A stretch of DNA of 64,000 nt from Coenobita brevimanus (GCA_032717465.1 CM064684.1:2504501-2568500); one strand, 5' to 3'; positions 1 through 11,506 are shown, counted from the first letter of the stretch. The notes: a model not told the origin generated them from the letters alone. Made by a program: numbers and translations.

Positions 1-167
1 AAAAGAAAGACAGAAGAGAGAGTGTAAAGTCACCCATAGGCAGAAGGAAGAGGAAAGAATGAAGGAAAAAAAGATGGAAGAGGGAGGAAGGATGAAAGGA
101 AATGGCAGACACCCAAAGCAGCACTACATCGAGTGAATGGATGGTGAGCACCCCCACTACATTCCCA
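1..167 (-). repeat. Repeat F fragment, purine-rich arm
   Basis: The sequence carries the GGCAGAAGGAAGAGGAAAGA-type purine arm followed by GGATGGTGAGCACCCCCACTAC, which recurs at 1561-1955, 2325-2595 and, on the other strand, at 13270-13530 and 15425-15660. It abuts the RTE 3' end at 168. No coding content is seen. The assignment rests on visual alignment of these copies. Confidence 0.7.
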
Positions 168-396
168 GATGCCTCAATCCCGTAAGGGGTGGTCACAAAC
201 AAACTGCCTCCATGTCGCCCTGTCCAGCGCCATTTCATTGCCCTGCTCCCAGCTCACACCCCCCTCTCTCATATACCTCTCCACTCCATCCCTCCACCTC
301 ATCCTCGCGCTCCCCATCCGTCTTTCCCCTTCCACCTTACTCGCATACACTCTCCTTATTAGTTTCTCGTTCTCCATCCTCTCTACATGGCCAAAT
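168..396 (-). mobile_element. RTE-type LINE, 5'-truncated 3' end
   Basis: On the minus strand this encodes the extreme C-terminus of the RTE polyprotein (RMRWRDGVERYMREGGVSWEQG) and the 3' terminus GGTGGTCACAAACAAACTGC seen in reverse. It matches the long copy at 20240-22447 up to the point where the (AAT)n tract starts. It is truncated to about 230 bp and has a frameshifted end, so it is non-functional. Confidence 0.88.
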
Positions 397-959
397 AATA
401 ATAATAATAATAAGACGAAGAAAAAGGAATGTCAGAGGAATCATTAAGCATCTAAAGCTAATAAGAAAATAGCCCTGATTGTGTGAGAATGAGAAGAATA
501 CCGATACAATACTGACCCGAGTGACAGAGGTGGGTGGTGGGTGGTGGGGGCGGGGAGAGAGCAGTGGGGGACTGGTTGATGTCGGTCTTGGCTTGCTGCA
601 CCCACACCGGTGATGAATGGCCCGCCTGCAACACTGGTTCACCCATCAGCCTCCTCCTGCAACACAAATTACTTCAAAACCCTCAGTCCCATGCTGCACT
701 TTTATTATTTCATTACATTTTAAATTCTCTGTCTCTCTTTCCGTGTAACTCTGCACACTCCTCACAAACTTACGTACAAATACCTCGTACTATATGGTGA
801 GCAGGTTCTGAGATTTCCAACCCTCTGACAGTTTAAAGACTTTGGTACCGTCTCTCATTATAAGTTCTTTTGAAAGATTGGCTGGCTTGGAAGTGAAGAA
901 GACACTGAGTGACACTGTTCTGGGTGTGGTAGTCGTATGGTAACAATTGTGCAACCCGA
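397..959. other. Unassigned, starts with short (AAT)n
   Basis: A short (AAT)n run (397-413) is followed by ordinary AT-rich sequence and a G-rich patch near 529-565. Open frames here are short and show no recognisable domain. Confidence 0.5.
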
Positions 960-1147
960 AGTTCTTCTGAATGTGAACCCAGTGGACTGCATACTGAAGC
1001 TGTCGTTTTCATGTAGTCCACTACAGTATCCTCCCTTCTGGGGACAGGGAGCGAGCTAAGGAACATTTGTATAGGCTAACCAGGCAGTGGAGCCACCCAC
1101 GTATATCAGTGCCATCGAATGAAGGCATCCCTCTTCAGCACTGTTCA
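960..1147 (+). repeat. Repeat B copy 1
   Basis: This is the first of 13 copies of a ~200-bp interspersed element. Landmarks in order are GTGAACCCAGTGGACTGC, GCAGTCCACCATC-like, TTTTGGGGGACAGGGAGG-like, AACCAGGCAGTGGAG, ATATCAGTGCCACCACATGA-like and GCATCCCTCTCCAGCACC-like. No ORF is present. Confidence 0.85.
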
Positions 1148-1497
1148 GGGTGTGAGATGCAGAACAATGAGTGAAGGCCATACCATAAGTCAAAGATTCC
1201 AGTCCAGTACCAGGTAGTTGAAATGGGAATCCTGAGTGCAGGAATAAAGGTAAGAGTTACAGGATAAGTCAGCAACAGTTAACTATACTGTAGCTATAAG
1301 AATACTAGCATGGAGGTGTTGTGGGTGGATCAAGAAAGACAAACTGAAGTGGTATGGACAAGATAAAAGACTGCATGAATAAAGATTGATGAGGAAAAGA
1401 TCTGAAAGTATGGTAACGGGTAAGGTTGCAATTGGAATACCTCCAGCTTTGTTGGAGAAGAGAAATTACCAATCCTAGTTTATGATTAAAGAGGTTA

Positions 1498-1560
1498 GAT
1501 GATGATGATGATGATGATAATCATCATCATCATCATCATCATCATAATAATAATAATAAT
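1498..1560. repeat. (GAT)n-(ATC)n-(AAT)n compound microsatellite
   Basis: A GAT run changes to its own complement ATC within 63 bp and then to AAT. The GAT/ATC halves form an inverted repeat able to fold into a hairpin. Confidence 0.9.
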
Positions 1561-1955
1561 CCATCAACTAATCCTGTGTTGACCTATGAGGAGCAGAGAA
1601 GCCCAGGGCTAGGCAAGCTGGTCCTGACATTTAAGATGAGAGTACCGTAACCAGCCTCACTCATTCCTGAGTGGCATTAGCCTACATAAGCAATAAACTC
1701 CAACCATCCCTTGGCTAGAAACCTGCACAGGTTCAATCCAACTGGAGTGCCTCAATTACCCACTACACCACCAGGCACCATAATTTGGTTACCGGTATGT
1801 GGTTACCACCCACCGTAGTAACTGGTTTTCTGGTGTATAGGAAACCATTTGGCTCGATACTCAGTGTAGTCACCCATAGGCAGAAGGAAGAGGAAAGAAT
1901 GAAGGAAAGAAAGACTGAGGAGGGAGTGTAAAATCACTCATGGGCAGAAGGATGA
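1561..1955 (-). repeat. Repeat F, composite tRNA-like plus purine arm
   Basis: Read on the minus strand it contains the GGAAACCA palindromic segment, TGGTGGTGTAGTGGGTAATT (tRNA A-box-like), then AAGGGATGGTTGGAGTTTA and TGCCACTCAGGAATGAGTGA. It corresponds to the best plus-strand copy at 15425-16020. The arrangement suggests a Pol III-derived non-autonomous element. Confidence 0.75.
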
Positions 1956-1968
1956 TAATAATAATAAT

Positions 1969-2006
<38 letters not shown>

Positions 2007-2324
2007 TAATAACAACAGCTACAGTACTAGTTATTGAAATAGACTATATTTCAATTTTGAAACAACTTTATGGTGAGTTAAAAGCAACCTGAAATTATGT
2101 AAAGGTCAAACAGCCTGATGTGAAACAACTTTACCTGAGGAATAACAGTAGTTATATGGAATTTGAGTGACAGTAGGCAGTGGAGGTAGAGATCTCTGAA
2201 CAATACTATGCTGATAACACTTGTGGGTTGCAGTGAGACAAAGAACAATGTCGCAGGGATATAAATACGATCTGACGGTGGCAGAGATAAAATGCCTGGG
2301 GAATGCAGTAGGTCTTACATAGTC
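1956..2324. other. Unassigned, begins with (AAT)n
   Basis: A broken (AAT)n tract occupies 1953-2005. The rest shows no gene or recognised repeat. Confidence 0.5.
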
Positions 2325-2595
2325 TGGTTATATGGTTACCACCCAACATAGTAAATGGTTCCCTGATGTAGCTACTGGAAACCATTTGGCTTGTCATTCA
2401 GTGTAGTCACCCATAGGCAGAAGGAAGGAAAAAAAAAAGACAGAAGAGGGAATGTTTTGTCACCTGTAGGCATAAGAAAGAGGAAAGAATGAAGGAAATA
2501 AAGACAGAGGAGGATGGAAGGAAAGAGGAAAAGGTAGTCACCTTAGAGTAGCACAACATCAAGTGGGTGGATGGTAAGTCCCCCCACCTTTATTA
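2325..2595 (-). repeat. Repeat F fragment
   Basis: It contains the TGGTTACCACCCA - GGAAACCATTTGGCTTG segment followed by the purine arm with CACCCATAGGCAGAAGGAAG and the end TGGATGGTAAGTCCCCCCA. It lacks the tRNA-like core found in the 1561 and 15425 copies. Confidence 0.75.
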
Positions 2596-2769
2596 CAACA
2601 AAACTTCTGCAGACCTCTGTTCTTATCACACTCCTTATATCACACTTTCTTTTCCTTAACACAGTACTGTGTACCTGAGACAGTCTGATATAAATAAAAA
2701 ATATGCATAGGCTACATATATCAAAGTTCACCTGTTTTGTCCTTCTTTATTATTGTAGTAGCAGCATTA

Positions 2770-3005
2770 CTACTGAGATGGTTTGGGCATGCTGACAGGA
2801 TGGAGGACAGCAACAGGGTGCAGAAGGTGAGAAGTGTGAATGTCAGGAGCAGGGATGCGAGGCAGACCAAAAAAGACCAGGGACGAGGTCATTGAGTGTG
2901 ACCTCAGGGATAAGGGACTAAATAAGGAGGCTGCCTGAGACTGAGCAGCAATGAGAGCCACCATTAGGTGATCAAGGCTAACACACGTAAGCATGTTGGA
3001 GCCTT
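2770..3005 (+). mobile_element. LINE family 2, decayed 3' end
   Basis: Translation shows the C-terminal pattern LLRWFGHADRMEDSNRVQKV, then a basic stretch and degenerate DLRDKGL...AARD...W-like residues. This is the usual end of a non-LTR retrotransposon polyprotein. The same layout recurs at 37440-37690, 42040-42180 and 50822-51150, where the copies share a GCATGTTGGAG 3' end. Stops show it is dead. Confidence 0.75.
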
Positions 3006-3054
3006 ATTAAAGGAAAATGTCAAATCTACTGTGGAGCACCTATTAAGTGAGTGA

Positions 3055-3245
3055 AGAGACACAAGTGTGGCACTCATCCATAAATCAAACCTCCACACTC
3101 TTCCCTCTGCCTCCTTGTGGTGAGACACATTCCAATGTAAAGGAAACATTGGGTCATTGTGAGGGACACCTGTGCAGAGGCCAATGTTTGCCTGTAGCTG
3201 ATGGATCTGTTTGACCGGATAGACCAGAGTGCTATTATTACTATA
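3055..3245 (+). repeat. Repeat H copy 1
   Basis: It shares CACACTCTTCCCTCTG, AAGGAAACA, and TGATGGATCTG followed by CAGA/ATCAGGG-type sequence with 50025-50215, and a shorter match is seen at 24600-24700. The frames inside are not convincing as protein. The class is unknown. Confidence 0.6.
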
Positions 3246-3417
3246 CTACCGGTACTTCCAAATCCAAACATCAAATTTCGAAAAACCTCCACTTCCCCCA
3301 TATATTTCCCCATGATACAGACAGGTGTTGATACAAGTCCTCACACAACAGCATGTCATATTAATCCTGAATCTTCAAACATTTCTCTTAATTGGTAAGA
3401 ATCCACTCCACACGACA

Positions 3418-3522
3418 GCAGAAGGCTGGGTGACATGGAGGCAATTTGTCTGTGGCCACTCCTGAGATTACAGAATATGGTTACTGGTAGATTCATAGCA
3501 GACAGACAGACAGACAGACAGA
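3418..3522 (+). mobile_element. RTE 3' end with (ACAG)n tail
   Basis: GGTGACATGGAGGCAATTTG and TGTGGCCACTCC mark the RTE 3' terminus on the plus strand. It is followed by a (CAGA)6 run at 3498-3522 that takes the place of the usual GATA-type tail. About 100 bp is retained. Confidence 0.75.
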
Positions 3523-4200
3523 CTTGACTAAAAACCACTTTGGAGCAGAAAAAATACACCACTAGATTTCACAGACCCTGAAAAGATCAACACCTGGGCA
3601 ACCTCTCAGCCCAGCGGTATAGTGGAATTTAGTATTTTTCGGTTACCACAGAACCTTTCTCTAGCTTCAGGCTTTCCATAAAAAAAAAAAAAAAGCTTAC
3701 AAACAATCCCTTTCATCCATCTCAGTATAAGGATATCATTTACAGTATATATTTACAGTCTTTCAACACCCGGATGACTAATGTGGGTACTGATGATGTT
3801 AGTCACTGGATATGAAATAAAAAAAAAAAAATCACCCCCAAACCCAAGCACCACACGTACAGCAGGAAATCCCGTGGTAGGAATAACGATATACCACAGC
3901 GTCCCAGGCCCAACCTTTTCCCCAGTAACGTCAACCCGGACCCATTTAACTTATTACCAAAAATCGGGCCCAAAATCCCCCCCCTTCTGTAAATGTCACC
4001 CGCGACTCACCCTACTACATCCGGACAAATTCTGTAGCTGTGATTCTCAAAGTGCCGGTCCCTTGGTGAAATCTGGCTGGAAATACTCATGAGTGGCTCC
4101 ACCTTCCTAGAATCCTCCCTACGTGGTATTAAATGTCCAGCTAGGTCGGCATTTCCCAACACCCTGCTACTCCCCTGGACACCACCACCCTCATGTTTAC
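3523..4200. other. Unassigned, relatively repeat-poor
   Basis: Two short poly-A tracts (3679-3694, 3818-3830) interrupt otherwise non-repetitive sequence. An open stretch of about 90 codons on the plus strand near 3820-4092 has no recognisable domain. A minus-strand acceptor/donor pair brackets 4011-4076 but is not in frame with the candidate at 4201. Confidence 0.4.
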
Positions 4201-4254
4201 CTTATTTCTCGCTTCTTCGGCGTCTAACCCATCATCAACTATAAAAAATTCCAT
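4201..4254 (-). CDS. Candidate first coding exon of an unidentified gene
   Basis: On the minus strand an ATG in fair context (CCAGGCATGG) at 4252-4254 is preceded in frame by a TAA. It opens 18 codons (MEFFIVDDGLDAEEARNK) that end exactly at AAG followed by a GTAAAC donor-like site. The surrounding DNA is repeat-poor and contains more CpG than its neighbours. No downstream coding exon was found that joins in frame, and the peptide is not recognised, so this remains a weak candidate. Confidence 0.25.
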
Positions 4255-7200
4255 GCCTGGGGCCGAAATATTGTTTGTGACCAGAACTCACGGTTTATGG
4301 CGGCCTCTAGGTGTAGAAAATATATCAAATTATGGTTTTCCGTCTCTCACTCGCCATTATTTGCCTCTCGTCCCACCAGGCCAAACGGGACACTAAAGTC
4401 TTGTAAAAGCTTGTTTACATTTACCAGTCTGCCCAAGGCCTTATTCTCTGGCCTTTTTGCAATATTTCCTGGTCCTATATATAAACTATGGGACATAGCA
4501 ATGTTACTTGCCAATTTTCCCGTTTATAGACTTAAAAATAGGAGGTCCCCAGAGGATTTAAGAAGTGACTCAAATTTCTTTAAACTTCCATCTACAAAAG
4601 AATCTGTTATCTTGCACAATGCTTCTATTTCATGTGAATTGCATATAATAAACTATTTGTGTTTTGAAATATGTTATAAAGTAAAATAAGACGTTTTCCT
4701 TCTAGCTAGAGACTTCTGGAACCTAGACGGGAATGCTACCCACAAGGCATTGGAGGCGCTAGGTTTAAATTACCTTTTGATTTATTCAAACTTCACTTAA
4801 AATTTATTAGCCTCTTCTTTTGCTAGGGAGTAATAAGGACCAAGATCAGTAAGACGCTATAATCTGGAATACAGCATGAGGCAGTTCCAGAGTGATGATC
4901 ATTTCGATTGCCATACAACCGAAACAAACCTACTTTAGGCCTATAGTTTTGGGTTACTTTCAGTAAAAGATGGACTTCTTTTGACTATCACAACATATGA
5001 TTATACTATTTGTCATAATACTAATTAGACTCAACACTTCAAAAATCTTATATCGGAAAAGTGAATAATGATAGCTTGCTGCCTCATGCAGTGCAATCCT
5101 TACCACCTAATAATTAAATACCAATACATAATGGAGGAATTTGAAATCTTGTCTGGGCCTACACTAACTAGGCCTCCTACTATCACAAATCTTCCTACAT
5201 CCTTCCCAAGGAGGTGGTTATCAACTGGTACCAGTTCCAAATTACCCTTCAGTTGCATGCACTTTATACTTTTGTCTGATATTGTGCTAAATCTGTTTTT
5301 CATCCTGCCACACAGCCAACAACAATGTACACTGAATATTTGTCTTAGCTAATTCTGATGCACCAACCTCTGCCCCTCACACAGTGTTGCCTTCCTGGGC
5401 CAGTCCTGCACCAGTGCCTGTGCTGCAGTTTATAGAGCCTGCATGGCAGCCTAATGTCAGTGGCAGCAGCTGTGTTGACTAATCAGTCCACGTTGTCTCT
5501 AGCACCAGCCATCCATGGTCTCCAGGGGTTCAGATGGGAGGTTCCCTCTTGGGGGTCCCTACTGACATCCAACTCCTCCCAGTCTCCCATGGCAACTACT
5601 GTAGGTACCCTGGCCACCACCACAGTACCAGGAATGTTGGCAATCACTCACAACACACAACCGAAGGCTAGTAAACACCTGCTGGCCATGCAACATGCTG
5701 CACAAAGCTTCTCTTGCCAAACCATAAGGTGTAACATCCAGAAATTGCTAATACTGTACAGTAGAGCTTTGTGCCCATCCACAGCTGTTGAGTTAGAGTG
5801 AAAATTAATTAGTAACAAGGAAAAACCTTGCACCTTTCAGGTCTCTGTCACCCTGGAGAATGTACCTACAGACTTACTCTCCGATGCAGACAACAGCCAC
5901 TTCTGCTTGTAAGAGGCCTTCTACACAGGAAACAGGAAGAACTTGGATATTCTCCAGCTATAAGTTGTTAACAAGTGAAACAATCAATGTCCAAGGCGAT
6001 ACTCTTGAGACTTCAGTTAAAGACATCACAGAAAGGGTATTCTTCTGTCAGAGACACCTCTACTAAATCCCCAGACAGCCAGATGGGACATAAACTGCTG
6101 CATTTTGTAGTACTGGGGGTCCTGATCTGCTGTGGAACTGCATGCCAACAACTGTCAGGTCCCCGATCGTCCACTCATCACATTGTATCTGGGTCTCCCC
6201 TGATCAATTTCTTATTGTCACCACCTGAAATCCCCCACTGCACTGCAAGTCATTGATAATCACTGGAAGATGCTGGGATGATGCCCTCTCAGTCCCAGTG
6301 ATGCTTCCCCAAGTGTCATGACATACCTTAGAATATTAGTCCCTTAGAATACTGTTAGCCCACACTGAGGAGTGACAATGTATTGTTGTTACTGGAAATA
6401 TCTTCGTCATGAAAGCCATTTTTTTTTTATGGGGATCCATCAAGAAATGAAGACTATAAAAGTGTTTTTAGATCACCAGTCACCTACAGTGGTGTACCTC
6501 CCTCCCAGCTGTCATCCATGCACATCTCATACCCCAGTGATCGAACCAATGGCTAAACTTAATCCAGGAAGTTTTAGTTTGCCCTGTTTCACCAAGAACA
6601 CCTTTGACCAAGGCATGGCTCCTCTCATCCATGTTATCCATAATGCAGCTCTTCCAGTCCACCAGCCTCCTCACCACAAAAACCCATTCATGTGTGAGGG
6701 GTTCAGTCAATTCCTAAGATGCAGAGCCTTCAAGTAGCCCTTGGTACTCATCCATAGAACCAGCTGTGGATTCTTGTTTCTTTGTTTGACTATAGATACA
6801 AAGATGACAGTCCACTCCCAGCAGCACACCAGTCTTCCTACATGCCACACTCCTTTACATGTCACCATTATAACTCAATACCCACTGTCCATATTGAATA
6901 CAAACTAGGCCTGCCTCTTCAGAACTGGTGTGCTCACATTAGCAGGGGTATCTTTATGACATGTTGGTGGACCTCCACTGTTGGTTTTTTACAAAACTCA
7001 GATCATCAAACTTGTTCTCTGCCCTAACCTGGAATCAACTTCAGGTCTTTAGGACACCAGAACACTTCTCTAACCACTCAGAGATTGGACAAGGGTGTCA
7101 AATACTGTTTAATGGGGTCTTAACATGGTCCACATGTTACAGAGTTTTGGCAGAGCTTTAGAATGTGTCACATACAACCTGCAGGGAGGATCCTTCTCTT

Positions 7201-7261
7201 ACACAATAGGGTGAGAGAAATTCAGAAATCAGCCTTGTACATAATTCTGGCAAATCTGCAG
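4255..7261. other. Three kilobases without a recognised gene
   Basis: The region lacks long microsatellites. Several frames of 60-130 codons occur on the plus strand (for example 5454-5801 and 6372-6737), but none shows a known motif or convincing splice pairs. The 5350-6750 part is pyrimidine-rich and could be a long-decayed mobile element; I cannot assign it. Confidence 0.45.
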
Positions 7262-7440
7262 CAGAAGGAGGGGGATACCAAAGGCGAGATGGAGGGGCAA
7301 GATGGAGAAATATATAAAATGGACATGTAAGCTGAACGGAGGGCAGCTAAAGGGAAGAAGACGGGGGAAAAGTGGAGGCAATTTGTTTGTGGCCACTCCT
7401 TAGGCGATTAAGGTGTCTGGCAATAGACAGATAGAAACCT
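7262..7440 (+). mobile_element. RTE 3' end, 5'-truncated
   Basis: The degenerate GGCGAGATGGAGGGGCAAGA region, then AGTGGAGGCAATTTGTTTGT, GGCCACTCCTTAGG and a short CAGATAGA tail match the RTE 3' terminus. The coding part is broken. Confidence 0.8.
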
Positions 7441-8902
7441 ACAGCAGACTCTCCAACATATCTCTGAACAAACTTGAATACCTGGTGGGCCTAATTAAAC
7501 TCACTTCCTCTTGGCAATAAGGTGGTGGTTTCCAACTATCCCCTTGCCACCAAGATTAAATAAGAATCAAGCATTATTGGCCATTTAACGCCTTCAATCC
7601 AGGTGACGTCTTTTTAAATTTACTCGTTACCACCAGACAATTTAAACTTAGGAAAGGTCTCAAAGAAGAGGTTCATTAAAGGTTTATTTAACCTGTGCAG
7701 TTCACCAAATCTTTACTATACTATATAAAATCATGAGGTGATGGCAAGCATCAAAATGCGAAAGATGTGCCCAAGCTCAGCGAGTTGAATTGTGCAGATG
7801 CCAGATAATTTCCAGACAGTGATCATTTACCTGCAGACAAGCCTCTAGGTTTTCCATGTCACCTGCACTTGACTTACAAGGGAAGCCCATTCTCATTATC
7901 CTAAGGCAAATGGAGGGAATAATCTTATGGGCTTCTGGTCTTTCATTCCTTCTGCCTTGCATAAAAAAAAATAATAATAATACATGTGGTGTAGTATAGT
8001 ATGGAGGAGGACTGTTGGGCCTTAGGATACAGAATGTTAATGGTGAGAGAGAGAGAGAGAGAGAACCTTCTACCCCAGTCCCATCTTTCTCATAATTCAT
8101 CCACCTTAGCTTAATTTTTTTTCCTTTTGTAGCCTCTTTCCCTTGTATACTGAAGGAGTTTATTATCCCACTAGTGCCCAGTGTCATCAATAAAGGATGG
8201 AATTGGGCATTTTCAAAATTTAATAAAGAAGGGAATCCAAGGGTGGGACCTATGATCTTCGCAACTATGAGCCGACGGGTGGAGGGTGGTATGCCTAGCA
8301 CCCTTCCAGCAACATCCCACGCACAAGAAATCTAGGAGCCAGTGGGTTAACTCTTTCCACACCCATACCTTTTTATTTCCTTCATGTCATCTCCAGACAA
8401 TTTTATTTAGCTACGTAAAGTTTTCAGTTTGGAGATGTAAACCACAGCCTTCGTTATCCACTTCATTAATGCACTGACCTCAGATAAATAAACTGTCTGG
8501 CAGTAGGAAGAATAAAATAAAGACATCATTGTACTGAAGAAGGGGGTAGGATCATATCAAAACCCTCCATATCTGTGCATCCCACTTCATTATCTTTCAA
8601 ACTTACTTTCTAATTAATCCAATCATTTGTCTATCTATTTTTCTCATTCATTTTACAAACAAATTCTAAAGACTATTGCTCCAACTGCCGTCACCTCAAA
8701 CAACTTCTAACAACTGCTCCCAGTGCCCTCACACTCCCGACTTCATTTCTCAAGCATTATCCACATCTGACTGCTGTATATCATCAATCAAACTGTAAAT
8801 ATAAAACTAAACAAACTACACATTCAGTCTATTACTGCTCATGTGTATATTTCACTATCCTTCTTTCCTGCATCCTATCACACAGTTTATCCTTTACACT
8901 GC
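7441..8902. other. Unassigned with a repeat-E fragment
   Basis: A repeat-E fragment (TTACCACCAGACAATTT and following) lies at 7595-7690 and a short (GA)n at 8046-8063. The longest open frame here is 174 codons (minus strand 7777-8301). It crosses that (GA)n tract, has no recognisable motif and is probably chance. Confidence 0.45.
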
Positions 8903-9110
8903 CATCTTAGTTCAAATCAGTAATTCATCATTATTACCATTATCTTGAACCTTTACCACCTAAGTTCAGAAGTATGTATGGTCTAGAGCACATGGAAAAA
9001 AAATATATATATATATGTGAGGGAAAACTATCAGAAGTCTGGCTAATTAAAAGGGCCACACTTTCATTCACTCACCACTCAAGCCCCCAGTAGAACAAAA
9101 ATTACATCAA
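8903..9110 (+). repeat. Repeat I copy 1
   Basis: It shares a TCATTCACTCACCACTCAAG segment and an upstream TTCAAGTC/ACTAAGTC-like arm with 9680-9880 and 50321-50505. A short (AT)n at 9002-9017 interrupts it. The class is unknown. Confidence 0.6.
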
Positions 9111-9239
9111 AATCATTTGCCTCTGCATCTTTCAAATGCCATGATCCAATCACTTCTCACTTAGCGTGCTCCAGTTAAAATGTCATCTATCACACACCTA
9201 CCAAATTCCTTAATCAAACTTTTCTGCAAATTGCAACCA

Positions 9240-9455
9240 ACAGCTGAATGCTAAGTGGTCTAGTGAGTGAAGATGCTGTAAGTGGATGTGACCCATACAA
9301 TTTAAATGCAATGAATGTGGCTTACTGCTCACCTAATGCTGATGAGAGGCAAGTACATGTATTTCTCACCATAAATGTGGGGACAAGTAGTGTAGCCATG
9401 GGTCCCTATGCTCCTTACTGGGTGGCAGTGTACTGGATGATGGATGACTAATGGA
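9240..9455 (+). repeat. Repeat F core, diverged copy
   Basis: AAGTGGTCTAGTGAGTGA (A-box-like), GGCTTACTGCTCACCTAATG and the terminal ACTGGATGATGGATGA match the tRNA-like core of the copy at 15700-16020. It lacks the purine arm. Confidence 0.6.
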
Positions 9456-9679
9456 CTGACTATACTCTCCCTGCTACTGGTCATTAGCTAAAATCTTGGC
9501 GCCACAACTGTCATATGGCGTGCTACTGGTCAAAATTTCCTACATACCACATCTTAAAAACAGCCAATTCCATATTACTCTTTTCAGTCCCAAGAGGGCC
9601 TGAGGCTTAGCAATTATCAAAGGCCTGATTTATCATGGTGTAGGAGACATCGGGTAGTGTATCTTACAGTTTACTCTTC

Positions 9680-9880
9680 ATATTGCCATCTTTGTCCAAG
9701 GCACTAAGTCTTTGTCATCCTGACCTCCTTATCCATCAAAAGCTTGAGTGAGGTTAAGTCCAGTGAAAAAAAAGGCCTACGAGGGAGAACTAACAGACGT
9801 TTCCTTAAATACATGTGCCACTCTCTCATTCACTTGTTTCATGGCCCTGGAATAACACTAATTACATCACTGTGGTAGGT
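9680..9880 (+). repeat. Repeat I copy 2
   Basis: It aligns with 8903-9110 and 50321-50505 through CACTCTCTCATTCACTTG and a following ATTACATCA segment. Confidence 0.55.
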
Positions 9881-9939
9881 GGTAGCTACATGATGGAAAA
9901 ATCTTCAGTAATTGCATGAATTTGAAATACTGTATGGCC

Positions 9940-10571
9940 ATTTCTGACCTGGACGTCTATCACCATACCAGCTAGACATCCACAGCTTGAAGTTCAATGT
10001 ACTCAGGGCACTTACAAGGACAGATTTCAGATATGAAAAAGAAACACTCTACAAACAATATACTGTACTGTGTTAGATCAGTTACGTCCTATGCCTCCCT
10101 GGCATGGAACACCATCCAATCTAACATACACCACACCTCATCGAATAATGTCCTATGCATCATCAATGACTGCCAAAAACATTCCCACAGTGCACTTGCA
10201 CTTTGAAACTAATGCCTTCCTTGTTTGAGAGTACAGCTATCTTGATTACAGGTCCCCCTCCTGAGATTCACCCATCAGAGGTATCTTACAACAGCTAATT
10301 GAGTAAACACTTAGGTAGACTTTGATAAGGACAGCACCCAGCCCTTCTCAGTTATCAGCTTATATTAAGGTTGGATGGAATCACAGATGACACATGCCTT
10401 ACTGTAAAAAAAAAAAAAGCCCATACAACATAACAGACACTGACGAGCACATGCCACACTAATATGCAGACACAACATCTTTAGTGCTGGGAACCTACAA
10501 AAGTTGCTTGCTATTTTTGGCTGACTGGTTTGCAAGGTCAGGAGGATCAGGGTTAGCAACAACAACAACAA
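9940..10571 (+). mobile_element. Decayed jockey-type LINE 3' region
   Basis: A 69-codon frame contains YCVRSVTSYASLAWNTIQSN, the pattern that follows the RT palm in jockey-clade elements. Further 3', in shifting frames, residues resembling RTLxQLRSG...LxxYxxRI and a QHLFSC-like segment appear. The region ends with (CAA)n at 10558-10571. Frameshifts and stops show it is dead. The clade is inferred from pattern only. Confidence 0.5.
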
Positions 10572-10959
10572 TGTTCCCAATTATCCTCAGAAACAGGTGC
10601 TAGAGACCCCACAGTGGCAACAATCCATATAACGGCAGATTCTAGGTCCCTTCATACAAATGTTACTCAACTCCCTGCGTATCCCCCTAAATTAGGATGG
10701 GACATTGCAGGAGACAGGCAACTTCAGCCTGCAATCCACCAAAAGCATACCCAGATGAGTTCGAGAACACAACAAACGTACAGAATATCAGTCTCCTGAT
10801 AATAACTACAGTATGTATAATGGTGCATGTCTTCAAAAATGAAACCACAAATATCTTGCACATACGAACATCTTTCATTGACTAAACAGACAACAAAACA
10901 CAATGTTAAAAATTCAGTTAAAAAAACAAATATTTTATGTGGCACAATGGATAGACAAG
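10572..10959. other. Unassigned
   Basis: Frames overlap on both strands (60-75 codons), with no known motif and no repeat recognised. Confidence 0.45.
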
Positions 10960-11085
10960 TGCATTTACAGTATTATGGTGGAAAAATCTAGGTCTAAACC
11001 TGATATACATTTAAAGTTGCACAGAATTATAATGTTGAAATCTACATTTGTACACCTGCAAATTTTTAAAAGTGGCACAACAAAT

Positions 11086-11220
11086 GAGCATTCACAGTTA
11101 CAGATTTACAACGGGGGAATCTAAATCATCACAGCCATCTATGAATCTTATGTTAGTATTTCTTTTAAGCTTTATAAGCATCACGGCAGATGGTGGCCGT
11201 GTACTGTATATGTTCTTTTA
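11086..11220 (-). pseudogene. Diverged tandem copy of the PCBD last-exon 3' end
   Basis: This segment aligns with 11251-11384, which includes the last codons, stop and start of the 3' UTR of the PCBD gene. Matching blocks include ACAGATTTA, CTAAATCATCACA, CCATCTATG, ATTTCTT/AAGCTTT and GGTGGCC. The copy's reading frame is altered and it has no splice acceptor. The period is about 165 bp. A still more diverged third copy may lie at 10965-11030. Confidence 0.7.
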
Positions 11221-11323
11221 TAGGCGTACATAATAAAAGGGGTACAATATATGAACACTTGCATGTACAGATTTATAATGGAAGAACCTAAATCATCACA
11301 ACCATCTATGCTGCTCAATGTAA

Positions 11324-11506
11324 CTATTTCTTAAAAGCTTTGTAGGCATCATCACAGAAGGTGGCCATGCGCACGTCCTTTGCTGAGAGTCCCCCACAGT
11401 CGTGGGTGGACCAGGTTACCTCCACACGGTTATAAACGTTGAACCATTCTGGATGATGGTCTATCTTCTCACCTGCCAGTGCCACTCGGTTCATCCACCC
11501 CCATGC
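11324..11506 (-). CDS. PCBD1: Pterin-4a-carbinolamine dehydratase, exon 3 (C-terminal)
   Basis: The exon encodes 60 residues and a TAG stop. It begins at an AG acceptor after a pyrimidine-rich GATATTTCCTGGCAG-like stretch. It contains the family's active-site block: the pair of histidines and following proline in [14 protein letters not shown], and the later histidine of [10 protein letters not shown]. It also carries the conserved [10 protein letters not shown] helix start. The enzyme recycles 4a-hydroxytetrahydrobiopterin made by aromatic amino acid hydroxylases; in vertebrates the same protein dimerises HNF1 (DCoH). The exon starts in phase 0, matching exon 2. The C-terminal tail ends in KAFKK. 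Confidence 0.95.
   Translation of the reverse strand, partial: AWGWMNRVALAGEKIDHHPEWFNVYNRVEVTWSTHDCGGLSAKDVRMATFCDDAYKAFKK

Noticed and set aside
4011..4076. Second small minus-strand exon downstream of the 4201 candidate
   Set aside because: It has AG and GTGAGT borders, but in the phase required by 4201-4254 it contains TGA after nine codons.
5350..6740. Decayed retroelement or host exons
   Set aside because: Several 60-120-codon frames occur, but none shows a motif, a consistent frame or paired splice sites, so no call is made beyond unassigned.
7777..8301. 174-codon minus-strand frame
   Set aside because: It crosses a (GA)n tract, shows no recognisable motif, and has no supporting splice or homology signal.
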